Below are positions 1 through 10,820 of a DNA stretch of 64,000 nt, piece after piece (position 1 is the first letter of the stretch; the number at the start of each line of letters is the position of its first letter). The notes beneath the pieces were generated by a model, which was not told the DNA's origin, did no database searches, and saw only the letters and a program-made list of their open reading frames with translations. Source of the DNA: Panagrolaimus kolymaensis (taxonomy: Eukaryota; Nematoda; Chromadorea; Rhabditida; Panagrolaimidae); assembly GCA_028622995.1 (NCBI GenBank), contig JAJQJQ010000005.1, positions 5,766,001-5,830,000 of the forward strand, read 5' to 3'. A program made the translations under genes and the position numbers.

Positions 1-726
1 AAAAACAAAGTGCTACAAAAAGCTACAAAAAATTTGAAGCTCTTTGTAAGCTTTTGAGACAATGAAAAAAAACTTTCGGGCTAGGAACACCCGCTGTAAG
101 GGTTTTCTCATCGTATGGGACACTCCCTTTAATTCGTTTGCAGAAGTAAAAAAGATAATTTAAAAATTAGTTATTTTAATAATGCTTTCAAACTACAGTT
201 ATATTAGATTGGTTGTGGCTTTTGAGTTTTAATGCGTATAAAGTGTTAACTGAAGATCACCAATTTGATTATTCTCGAGGGAACTTAAATGTTTTCATGT
301 TTTCTTAGAAGTTGAACTTTTATTTATGTATTTTTTTATTGCCATATTTCGTAAAGTAAAAAAAGCTTTTGCCAGAAGTCATACCTTGTTCTCCATTTTT
401 TTGCCCAGCCATTAAAGGTATAAATAGTCCCAATTTTCATTTTTTTATTTGATATTTTTTCTAACTTTAAAATAACTTTTATTCTTTGCCTTTTCATATT
501 TTTTTTTTGGTTAAAATTAACCATGACATTTTGCCTTAGGGAGTATCTTGAGTAATCATAATCAGGTTAAGACTACAGATTTGAATTTGTCATTTTTTTC
601 TTTGCATGTTTCCAAAAATACGTGTTAATATCATTTTGTTTTCCACAGCTTGTTTTATTTGGTGTGTTTTTAAAATTGCCATATTTTTTTAGATTTTAAA
701 CAGTAATTTATTTAATCACACAAAAA
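1..726. other. Non-coding, AT-rich left edge
   Basis: No reading frame here looks coding. The stretch is AT-rich with homopolymer runs. Its right end should hold the promoter and 5' UTR of the small secreted-peptide gene that starts at 727. The left edge may include the 3' flank of a gene outside the window. Confidence 0.5.
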
Positions 727-1052
727 ATGTTATCGAGATTGATCATAATCTTTTGCTTTTTATTTTGTACATCAGTTATAGTCGCTTCATTACCATTTAG
801 TAAAGCATCCATCGATGATACAAGATATTGGGCCCTTCAAAATGTAAGACTTTAATTTTTACAAATTTTATAGAAAATTATTTTAAAATTTTTCAGGGCT
901 ATCAACTTCCATTAATAAATAAACGAGTTCATAATCTTGCACTCTTTCGAATGGGAAAACTTTTTAAACCCATCGCTGATGGTGGCAAATATAAGCGATA
1001 TTCAACTGATTCACTTCGTCGTCTCCTTCTTAATTGGGAAACAGCAGCCTGA
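727..1052 (+). CDS. Small secreted peptide precursor, neuropeptide-like
   Basis: Two exons, 727-843 and 897-1052, joined in frame, give 90 residues. Residues 1-20 are a clear signal peptide: a hydrophobic Ile/Phe/Leu core ending SVIVA before SLPF. The rest carries basic processing sites: NKR near residue 50, KYKR near 73 and LRR near 80. The stretch between the first two contains FRMGK, where Gly-Lys could give an amidated end, and ends ADGG before KYKR. This layout (signal peptide, dibasic sites, no cysteines in the mature part) is typical of a neuropeptide precursor. I do not recognise the peptide family, so the role is inferred from architecture only. An ATAAA-type polyadenylation signal follows about 60 bp after the stop. 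Confidence 0.55.
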
Positions 1053-1913
1053 ATTTTTTTGTTGTTTATTATTTATTTTTTACTTTTACTTTTTGAAAAA
1101 TATTATTATAGAAATAAATTTTTATATTTTATTTTGGTATATTTAGAGCAAAACAACAACAGTGCTTCCTTCCTAAAAATAACTTAAATTTAATTGATTT
1201 TGCCACATGTTTGTTGTTTCCCTTGAGAGAGAAAAAGTCTTTATGGGTTATTTACAATTTTTAATTTTTTAAAAGATGTTTTTTGAGATTAGAACAAAAA
1301 TAAACAAAGCCATATAAAACTCAAGAATAAAGAAATCTTATAATACTTTAATTATAATATTTATTACTTCAGATTATTGTTTGACAAATATCACATTAAT
1401 CTCATCTGCAAGCTAACCATAAAAATACATTAGACACAGCTAAATATTAATTAAAATATTTATTTTGCCTGATTCTCTAAAAAATAAAGAATCAATCTCT
1501 TTTCCTCGTTTTCATACTAAAACTGAATCTCAACCAGAAAATAACAGTACTTTCATCAAGGTCCATGAATTCGTGAAAAAATTTAATCAAACCCTTTAAA
1601 TTTTCATCAACCAATTTGCTTTTTTTCTTTAAGATTTTTGAAGAAAGAAAAAGAAATGCTTCCAACTATCTTTATTCAATTATTGATCTCATTAAAATGT
1701 GGAAGAAGAGGTCAAACTTTCAACCATTTCAATGAGCCCTTGGAGCATAATTCAGAGGAAGAATGTGCACGAATAACAATGGCGCGAAATAACAAAAACA
1801 AAATTTGGAAAATCAAAACAAAATCAAACTTTTATTATATCGAAAAAGTGTTCCTCAAACTTTGCTGGATTATATTGGAAATAGTGCGGTTGGTTAATCA
1901 TTCATCTCAAAAA
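1053..1913. other. Intergenic region upstream of the S6 kinase
   Basis: Non-coding by composition. An open frame runs from 1638 into the S6 kinase first exon, but its upstream part encodes low-complexity Lys/Asn/Phe text unlike any S6K N-terminus. I therefore place the start at 1914, immediately before the conserved-looking FDVEM motif. The region should contain the kinase promoter and 5' UTR. Confidence 0.45.
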
Positions 1914-3438
1914 ATGGGTTCAATATTTGATGTCGAGATGAGAAGTGTTGAATCACATAACTTCAATGATAATTGCGATGTTTATTCATTTGATGGCGAT
2001 GAAGAATTTGAATTTGGTGAAACCTCGGCAGCGATGAAAATGGATGAACAAACCAACGATACAACAGAGTAAGTTCTTTTGGAACTATTGTTTTAAACTA
2101 TTAATATTTTTTACAGTAGCGAAGAAGACGGGCTGATTGATCTAAACCATTTAAAATCAAGACATATCAACGTTGGACCTGGTGACTTTACATTTATTCG
2201 TGTACTTGGTAGAGGTGGATTTGGAAAGGTAAAAAATAAACTTTTTTTGTTGATATTTTTCAAGTATTTGTCTTTAGGTAATGCAAGTTCGAAAGAAAAA
2301 TGGATCAGATGTTGGAAATGTATTTGCCATGAAAGCTTTAACGAAATCGAGAGTTATGAGAAGTCAGAAAGATTTGGAGCATACGAAAGCCGAAAGAAAA
2401 GTACTTGAAATTTCATGCGTAAGTTTTGTCGTTTCATTAACTATGCTAATTAGTAACAAAGTTTTAGAGTCCGTTTATTTGTAATTTGTTCTATGCTTTT
2501 CAAACATCAGCCAAAATTTATTTGATCCTCGAATATCTTGCTGGTGGCGAACTTTTTATGTTATTGGAAAAGGAAGGGGCAATAGCTGAAGAACAAGCTC
2601 AATTTTACGCTGCTGAAATCATCCTAGCTTTAGATCATTTGCATCAAAATGGAGTGATTTATAGAGATCTAAAACCTGAAAATATTTTGCTTGATTCTGA
2701 TGGTCATGTAAAGCTTACTGATTTTGGTTTATGCAAGGATGAAATGTTCGCTGGTAAAACTTATACATATTGTGGAACAATAGAATATATGGGACCTGAA
2801 ATTATCCTCAAGAAAGGTCACAATTATGCTGTAGATTTTTGGGCGTTGGGTTGTCTGATTTATGATATGATTGTTGGCTGTCCACCTTTTGCTGCAGAAA
2901 ATCGTCAAGAAACTATTGGTAAAATACTCAAAAGTCGTATCAAATTTCCCAAACATACCACTCCAAATATTCAAGATTTGATCAAAAAACTTCTTCGACG
3001 AACTCTTTCTCAAAGAATTGGATTTAAAAATGGTGCAAAAGAAATCAAAGAACATGAATTTTTCAGTAATATCAATTGGGATGATGTCTTCAACAAAAAA
3101 GTAAGCTTATTTTTAATAATTTTAATCGCTTTACATGATGTTTTCAGCTTACACCTCCTTTCAAACCTGATTCAACCAAAAATGGTTTCTTTGATCCACA
3201 ATTTACTGCATTACCACCGATTGATACTCCTTCAAATTCATTTTCACAAGACGACTATGATCCATTCGAAAATTTCAATTTCGTTTCTTCTTGCAGTTGT
3301 TATGATGCTGAAACTTCATGTAGTGATAGTCAAGCTTCATCTCCCACAACAGCTCATTCTCCAAATATTCTTCCAGAATCCAATCTGTCTCCTTTCAATT
3401 CTTCACAATATTGTTGTTCTGAATTAAATTTTTATTAA
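1914..3438 (+). CDS. rsks-1: p70 S6 kinase-like AGC kinase
   Basis: Five exons (1914-2068, 2117-2228, 2278-2418, 2468-3100, 3148-3438) give 443 residues. The order matches p70 S6K: a TOS-like FDVEM at residues 5-9, a glycine loop GRGGFGK, the ATP lysine in FAMK, catalytic IYRDLKPEN, DFG in TDFGLCK and the T-loop TYCGTIEYM, then a short tail. S6K phosphorylates ribosomal protein S6 and translation factors downstream of TORC1 and PDK1. Oddities: the APE motif reads GPE, the turn-motif site is IDTP, and the hydrophobic motif reads FENFNF, so the residue matching human Thr389 is Asn (about residue 391). The autoinhibitory C-terminus is replaced by a Ser/Cys-rich tail. The family call is firm; one-to-one orthology to C. 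elegans rsks-1 is likely but not proven. Confidence 0.88.
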
Positions 3439-4497
3439 TTGTTGCTTTTTTGTTTTGTTTGTTTTGCAATATTTTGATTTAATTTTGTTGATGTTTTATT
3501 TTGCAAATTTGGAATAAATTTTTTGTATTTTTGTTTAAGAAATTATTACTTGAGTATGTTTTGAGCGGGGGAAGTAACATGTAAAAAGATTTTGAAACAA
3601 AAAGTGGCATAAGAAATCGCCCAAGTATGGATAACAAATTATGATTTATAAAAATGATATGATTAAGATACTGTTCATGATCCATTGAAACCTTTTTGTT
3701 AACAAATTTTACTAACTTTTGGTTATCTTTGTTTATTTTAAAGAAGAGAGACGTTGTTGCATAACATAAAAAAAGAATTCAGGATTTTTTCATGATCCAA
3801 TCGATCTCGCCAGTTGTGATTTTCTTTGAGAAAAAAATCATTAAAGAATTATATGTAATTTCACTTTATTACCTTTGCTCAAAGTTGCAATATTGTCGTT
3901 CGCAAAAATTATTAAATTCGCCATAATGACGGGTTCATCTGTCCAAATTGTTCCACTATTTTAGTGTAATATTTCTTAACGCAAAAATGCACTTTTGTTA
4001 TGATAGGAAGAAGACCATTTGCGTGCAATTTATTAAATTGCTATTTCTTTCCGATTATAAAAGTTTTAAAATCAAATTACGTATATTTTGTAATTAATTT
4101 TAATTAACTTATAATCGATTTAATTTCAGGTAGTCAATACATTGTGGCAATAAAAATTTCTTGGGGCCAGTCGGATTGGTCAGAACCCATCTGACTGACT
4201 ATCACTCCAAAAATTTTAAAGTTTCTGATTCTAAATTACCAAAAGCTCCAAATTTCAATTTTAAAATAAAATAAAAAGATTTTAGATAGATAACTTGAAA
4301 TCTGAAAAAATCTTTGTTAGTCGATTTTTTTTTCTCAATGCATTCGGCCGATATATTTTTGTTTGAATAAAATGATTTATTAAAGTTGTCAAGAAAAATA
4401 AAAAGAGAAACTAAAGTGCGAGAAAAGACTAGAACCCGTATAAAAAAAACGTGATTGAATGAAAAAAATAATCTAAAAGTCAAGGCTAGAAAAAAAA
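3439..4497. other. Convergent intergenic region, non-coding
   Basis: This lies between the 3' ends of the S6 kinase (+) and the PPxY membrane protein (-). Open frames are short and made of AT-rich low-complexity codons. I see a possible short hairpin around 4175-4195 (GTCAG and CTGAC arms) and nothing else structured. Confidence 0.45.
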
Positions 4498-5522
4498 TTA
4501 TGGTTGAGTACAAAATTTAGGATCAGAAAATGATGGCAGTGACGTCGAAGTCGAATATACAGGTAGTTCATCTTCGGCGTTAGTGGCTATAGCGACATCA
4601 TAATTAGGTGGTGGAGGGCATTCTTCCAAAAATGCTGATGGAATTGTTATCGATGTGTATGAAGGTGGAGGGAACGATTGCTGAAAAAAAAAATCATAAA
4701 TAGAACAAGCTTTAAAAAAATGCAAAAGCCTATTTAGAATTCATACAATCTTTATGCTCATGATGCCTTATTGAAAAACAAATACTCTTTAACTTTTAAA
4801 ACTAAACAAGCATAATGGAACAATAATGACATTCTCGATTTCAGATGTCAAAAGCTTTTCATGTAAATAAACTATCTATTTTTGAGTTGTTTGATTTTGA
4901 AAACTATTTTCCCCATTAAAAATAAAAAAAAAGTTCCATTCGAAGTTTTATTGTAGTCAATTAAGTTATAAAAAAAAACAAAAGACCCATTTCTTAAATT
5001 TATTATGAAACAGCAGCCCTTATCTTCAAAACTCTCTCTTTCTAATTTAAAGATTTCAACTTACCACCATTTCTTCAGTAGTAGCAACTTTCACCGGATA
5101 TGAAGAAAACATAGCTTTGTTATAACTTGGCAAAGTTTTAACAGCGCAATCAGAAAATTGTGAAAGTCTTTCCATCATTTGTATTACAGAGATATTTGAA
5201 CGGAAATCCATCGATCTAATTGATACGGAATCTGATGTTAAATGATGATGAGCTTCTGCAAGTTTGTTATCCAACATGGTATGAATTTGTTGGCTACATA
5301 CATAACATACTGTAATTCCCACTGTTATAACAGTAATAATGGCGATGGCTATTAAAATATATTTAAATATTTCATCAAAATTTAACTAAAAAAACAATGA
5401 TGTTTAGAAATTAAAAAAATAAAAATAATCTCTCTTACATTATATTCATGAACTATGGAAAGTAAAGTTAAAATTGCAACAAAAGTTGTAAATGCGATTA
5501 TTCCAGAACGTGACAACGACAT
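4498..5522 (-). CDS. Small two-TM membrane protein with PPxY motifs
   Basis: Three exons on the minus strand (5522-5439, 5385-5065, 4680-4498) give 195 residues. Two hydrophobic segments, about residues 8-24 and 36-58, are separated by a short polar loop, which suggests a membrane hairpin. The C-terminal tail of about 130 residues contains two late PPxY motifs, PPPSY and PPPPNYD, separated by a Thr/Ile-rich stretch. PPxY motifs bind WW domains, for example those of Nedd4-type ubiquitin ligases, so this could be an adaptor or a substrate for ubiquitin-dependent membrane traffic; that role is inference. The family is not recognised. The start has no competing upstream ATG in frame. Confidence 0.6.
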
Positions 5523-7304
5523 TTTTCTATTAGGAAAAGAAAAGGGGAAAAAAGTGGACGTTTACAAACTGACGGCGGCAATCGAGTGAATGAATAAAAC
5601 TTGAAAAAACAATGCGTTTTTATATAAATGCATTTGGGTTTTGATTACACGTGAACGAAGACATATAATTAAAATGAACTTTGATTTGGATTGCGGGTTT
5701 TTTTTCTCAAGGAAAATGGGGGAAGAAAAAATGAAGAAAGTAATTGAATGGTGGAAATTTTATTTATTGTTTTAACCTTGAAATGGTGATTTCAGGAACA
5801 TAGAGTAAAAAAATTCCAAAGAATGTAATAAATGACATTTCCCATGGATTTGTCGAGATGTTGTTGTCTTTTAAAAAAACATTTATCAAGAAATTTATTC
5901 AGCTATCAAACACAAATGATTTAAAAATATGTTATAAATAGGTTTCCAAAAGTAAATTCATTCTAACCCAATCTTTTCTTTTCATTAATCATTATAGAAA
6001 AACAAAAATCAAAATGGCAAAAAAAATTATTTATAACAAACGTGCTTCTTGTGGCTTCGCTTGAATTATTTGAACATCAGAAATTTTTTAACTATGCGGG
6101 CTTTTTTGATTTCCTTTTTCGCGTTGTCAACAATGAAAAATATTTATTTTTGTTTTAACTGTAATCAAGTTAATAATTTAATTTAATATACTCTATATAA
6201 AAAAATCCATTTAAAAAAATTTAAATTTGTTTTTATTTTTGTTTTTGTCTTTAAAAAGCATACGTAAATAAGGTTTGCAAAAATAAAGTAACTAATTTGT
6301 AGCTATAAAAAGTATGTCATTTTTGAAAGGCATAATTCACTATCTTAAAAATAAGTCTCAAACTTTGTCCAACTATCGTAGATTAGTTTTGAAATTTTGC
6401 ATAAACCTGCAAAAAGTGGAAAAAGATTTTTCGGAAATTTCCAAACGTTTTATTAAATTTTGTTTAAAACATTACCTCTCATTTAAAAAAATTGATACTC
6501 ATAAAATTTGGTTTTAAGAGTAATAATTTTCTATTAGAAGCATTAACATGTTATAGTGGGTTGTTTTTCATCATGGGATTTTTAAATTTCTTTTTTATAA
6601 TTTAATTTTTAAAAGTTTTCAAACAGTCGCCTTTTCAATTTCTCGATGAAGAGACTTCCTTCATAATTTTTTCATTGGCTTCATTGCTTGCCAGCCAACT
6701 TAAGCAATATGATTAACTAAAAATAGTAAGAGAAGGTACTCTTCAACCTTCATCTTTTAAGATGTTCACGTCAAAAAATTGTGTAGTAATTAATTTGTTG
6801 TTGATCCCAAATTTTCTATTGTAACATTTTATTGTAGCCTGCAATAAAAATGAAGTCACAATAGAATTAACCCCTGGAGCGCTTTTTTAAGTTTTAAAAA
6901 TGTTAATGAATACTCAACATAAAGGCGTAATATAACCTTTTTAAACCTTCATTGCTTTGTCTGGAACAAACAAAAAAATGCAGCTGTATTTTAAAATATT
7001 TTTTCTTTGAAATTTATTACTTCCCAATGACATATCTGTTCCATTTGGTCAGGAGATTTAGTTTCGCTTTTTGTCCTAATTTTTAGAACCATAAAAAATT
7101 TACAACATCTGTTTTACTTTTTTTAATTTATCAGCAGCCATTTACCTAAACATTAAGCTTAAGTTTTTAAAAGATTGTTTACAACCTGCTTTCATTTGAC
7201 ATATGTATTTGTTTGAATTGAACATACTTTTGTATATTTTATTTTTATAATTTTTAATATTAAAGTTTTCAACAACAATTTTAAGTTGAGGAAAATTCTA
7301 GTCA
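5523..7304. other. Divergent intergenic region, 1.8 kb
   Basis: This separates the PPxY protein (-) from the chemoreceptor (+), so it should hold two promoters. A 67-codon open frame at 6314-6517 is Lys/Phe-rich, has no recognisable domain and no splice context, and I treat it as chance. Nothing else is evident. Confidence 0.45.
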
Positions 7305-8975
7305 ATGGAATCAACGGAAGTTCCACCATCTGAAATTTGCGATGAAGCAAGAGATATACATGTTCAATGGGGAATGATCGTTGGACAAATTATTGTTTGT
7401 ATTATTAATCTTGCAAGCACGATAGTCACCGCCATTTTTGCTCATTTTGTTTTTAATGACAAAGTAAAACTTATTTTTTTTTAATTTTTAATTAAACTAA
7501 AACTTTTTTAGTTGAAGCATATAAATTATCGTTCATTATTGATTTCCGTTACGGTAGCTGTAGCATTAAGAGCTGCTTCAACGCTTGCTCGAGCAATGAG
7601 AATTTTAGCTTTCATCGCAATTAGTGGAGTAAGTTTTTGAGTGTTATAAATTATAAAGCCCATGTAACTAATTTGCTTGTAAGCTATAAAGCAAACAATT
7701 AAATTAATCTTTTTTCGAAGATGCTCGAAATAAAGCCCTACTAAAGAAAAACTAATAAATGTTAAAATACATATTTCGATTGTTTGTTTGAAGCTATTGG
7801 GCTTAGAGCTATCATTTTCTTTTATTACGTGACAACGTTCATACATAGCTATACTGTAAAGTTTTAGCAATGAAAAGTTTTAAAACTTACAATCATTTCC
7901 CAAAGGATCTATTAATTTTGAAAATATAAAACCCACAAATTATACACACAAGTATGCTATAAAACTTTAAACGTGACTTTTCTTTAGTCATTTTATTTTT
8001 AAAGCATTACAATTAATAATCACCTGTTTATTAATTTCCAGGAAAAGAATTGCGCTCTTGTAACTCAAAGATTTTATTGTACATTTGAAACGGAGATGAA
8101 AGTTTTACCTTTAATTGCTGCAGCAATTGGATTCACTTTTTTAATATTTGAACGAACATTTGCTTCAATTTTTTATAAAAATTATGATGCATATAAAAAT
8201 AAAAAATTTGCAATTTCTCTTGCATTCCTTCCATGGATTCTCACAATTGCGTCCATGTATTCATCCTTCATACCTTCACATGTTCTAAATGGATATGTTC
8301 CATATTGTGGAACTTTGATGGAACGAGATTATAATGCTTTCGTTTTACAACATTGGGAAATTCCAACTGCAGGTTTTTGTATATTTGTTTGCATTTTTGT
8401 GCTTTTATTTACTGTAAGAAAACGAAAAAGAGTTATAATAAATTTGGCTGAAGAAAGGTTGAATGCTCGAATTCAATTCGACAAAAATCTTGTATTTGCC
8501 CAAAAAGTTGTACTGATTACACTTTTTGCTGTATTATTTTTCATTTTAAATTATTTAATTATTACATTATCACAATTATTTAATCTAAGTCTTCGCAATA
8601 TTTTTCTTATTAAAGTAAGCTTTTTTTAAAATCAGTTTGTCATTAAAAAATGACTGTAGTTTGTTTGCCCTTTTTACCAAAAAGTTTAGATCAAATTAAA
8701 ATAAATTTATTTTTCAGGAGCTTACAAACGTCACCTTTGGCTTTTATGGGTTTTTATTTGTGTACATAAATATTTACAAACTTGATTCCTATAAAAAGCA
8801 TTATTTAAATATATTTAAGCGTTTATGTCTTTCAAGTAGTTTTACTAAATTTGGTTTATGTTATTCAACTCGAAATAGCGCTGCTTTGACCGTTGAAGGA
8901 AAGGAATACTTTAGTTATTATCGTCAAGCATGGCAATGTGAAAAAAGAAAAACCTTTTTCGGTTGGACGTATTAA
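7305..8975 (+). CDS. 7TM chemoreceptor, Sra/Srab/Srb superfamily
   Basis: Four exons (7305-7463, 7512-7628, 8042-8614, 8718-8975) give 368 residues with about seven hydrophobic helices. The segment after TM3 reads FERTFASIFYKNY, the FERxxA pattern typical of nematode Sra/Srab/Srb receptors at the DRY position. Conserved cysteines flank TM3 and the second extracellular loop (around NGYVPYCGTL). The cytoplasmic loop after TM5 is basic (VRKRKRV), as expected for G-protein coupling. Such receptors act in chemosensory neurons; the ligand is unknown. The second intron is long (413 bp) compared with others in the window. The start ATG is the first in an otherwise AT-rich leader. The superfamily call is solid; the exact subfamily is uncertain. 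Confidence 0.78.
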
Positions 8976-9588
8976 ATAAATATATTTCTTTAGTTTTAAA
9001 ATTAATGAATTGTAAAATGTAAATAAAAATTGTAAATATTATTGTTTCGTATTTTAAAATTTATAAAAAAATGAAAAAATTTACGGTGCTTCTTCTGTAA
9101 GCCCTATTCTGTTTATGTATAAAGCGTTACTAGATCTTTGATGAACATTTTCACGCGTTTCCAAGTATCACTCGGCGTTACCGCTTTCATGGATCCTTTA
9201 CTTGAAAACTTTGTGAAAACTGTACATTTATTCAATGCAGACTTTTCAGCCAGAGATCCAGGGACTTTCCCCAGAGTGAATTTTGGAGCAATCAAATGCC
9301 CGTTTGAAACCCTGATTACTTTTCTGAGAATCACCGTAAAAAGAAAAAATTCGATGTCGCTTTTATTCGAGCCATGTCTTTGTTCATCGATCATTGAATA
9401 AAACACACACTGAAGCAAGACAACTAAAGAGATACACTCTTTTTGCAAGAAAAGCAATGAATTGTTTAACTTGACTTGCATTTTTAAAAACACGATTATA
9501 ATTTATAATAAAAATTTTTTAAAATTTTTATATAATTTCTAAAAAAAAATTTCCTTAAAGTTTGTTTAAAAAACTAAAAATAATCCGC

Positions 9589-9690
9589 TCAGTCGCCATT
9601 ATCAGCATGGAAATAAGACTCGTCAGATAAAATTCATCATTTGCGGGATTGTTTCGAACTTTTTTCATGTCTCTCGAATTTGAGCGCTTT
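9589..9690 (-). mobile_element. Decayed Tc/mariner-like transposase fragment
   Basis: Read on the minus strand, one frame gives RDMKKVRNNPANDE and the next frame continues ILSDESYFHADNGD before a stop. The SDESYFH signature resembles the first catalytic Asp segment (FSDEAHFHLDGYVN type) of Tc/mariner DDE transposases. The frame change and the stop show it is dead. The rest of the transposase is not recognisable and no terminal repeats were identified. The call rests on a short motif only. Confidence 0.35.
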
Positions 9691-10710
9691 ACACCACTGA
9701 GACACATGAACACAAATAGTTTTGGTGGTGACTTGTATCAGCCTGCAAGCATTTCTATGGTGCATTTTTGGCAGGTTAAAAAAAATATAACATAAATTTA
9801 TTTACGAACAATTTATTAATCATTGTTAAAATATTTACAAAAGAGAAAAGTTATTATTTGTTTTCGCTTCTTTAACTGTCGATTTTTTTTTTTGCAAAAA
9901 CAAGATTCTTTTCGGCATTGCATTTATGTTGCATAATTTAGAGTTGAGTTTAAAAGGATAACAATAAAAAATGGAAGCATTTGTTCAAGAGGTTTAAGCT
10001 TTTATTTTGCACTAAACATTCAAATGATTCGTCGAGACGGGTGCCTGCGCAACAATAACAATAATAAATAACGATTGCGCATTGCACCAAGCAAATAGGC
10101 TGCAACAACAGCTTCCTTCTATATTAGACTTGGAAGGAAGCAAACTTCCTTCTTTTGCATTGTTTTTCATAAACGAGACAGACACATATTTGTTTCACTC
10201 TCGCCATAATCGTCTCAAAGTTTTTGCTTTTGCATTTTTATCGGAATTTATTTAAATACCTTTAAGCGTAAATTCTTGCAATTTTTCTTTGATTAAAAAT
10301 CAAAACAATTACTTATAATTGCAAAAAGTATACCTTGAGATTTATTATAAAAGAATTAATTTTGGAATCGAAAAAGTGTCGATATTGATTGAATGCAACT
10401 ATTATAACAACGAATGCCAAAAAACAACCTTATGTATTAGATTTTTATCGTTTTAGATATCTCTCTGATTGAAATACACAGATATATTGGAGGCATGTTT
10501 TTCGACGTGAAAAAAAATTAAAGTTCCTCTTTTTTTGATAATTTAACTTTTTTGCATCTTTCATTTTTAGACGTTATGCTTGAATCTGCTAACCACTTGG
10601 ATTTAGATATATCATCTTGATGGGATTACAATGCTAACAAAGCTAACAAAAATATGCAACAGTAATGAAGAGTCAAAAGTACAAGTGTTTTTTGCATACA
10701 GAAAGTAGAG

Positions 10711-10787
10711 AGGGGATCGGGACGGGACGAAAAGTTTAGTCCCGGGACGGGACGGGACTGGAAAAAGTCGTCCCGTTTCCACCCTTA
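10711..10787. repeat. GGGAC-rich inverted repeat block
   Basis: In strongly AT-rich surroundings this segment is made of GGGAC units (about five copies on the plus strand), and CCCGT/GTCCC complements within the same 77 bp allow stem-loops. It sits about 30 bp before the first recognisable F-spondin exon. It looks like part of a small mobile or foldback repeat; the family is not identified. Confidence 0.5.
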
Positions 10788-10820
10788 TTTTAAACCAAAA
10801 AGCGAAGAATTAATTTTTAG

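Larger units (their letters stand above)
8976..10820. other. Intergenic region with transposon debris and GC-rich block
   Basis: This 1.8-kb stretch contains two overlapping antisense open frames around 9113-9493 that are less AT-biased than the surroundings but match nothing I know, a decayed DDE-transposase segment near 9589-9690 and a GGGAC-rich block at 10711-10787. I looked on the plus strand for the missing Reeler and N-terminal spondin exons of the downstream F-spondin gene and did not find them. Confidence 0.45.

Noticed and set aside
6314..6517. 67-codon frame on the plus strand
   Set aside because: Lys/Phe/Ser-rich low-complexity text without homology, signal peptide or splice context.
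9113..9493. Overlapping antisense open frames (126 and 87 codons) of less AT-biased composition
   Set aside because: No recognisable domain on either strand and no exon structure; possibly part of the same transposon debris but not supportable as a gene.
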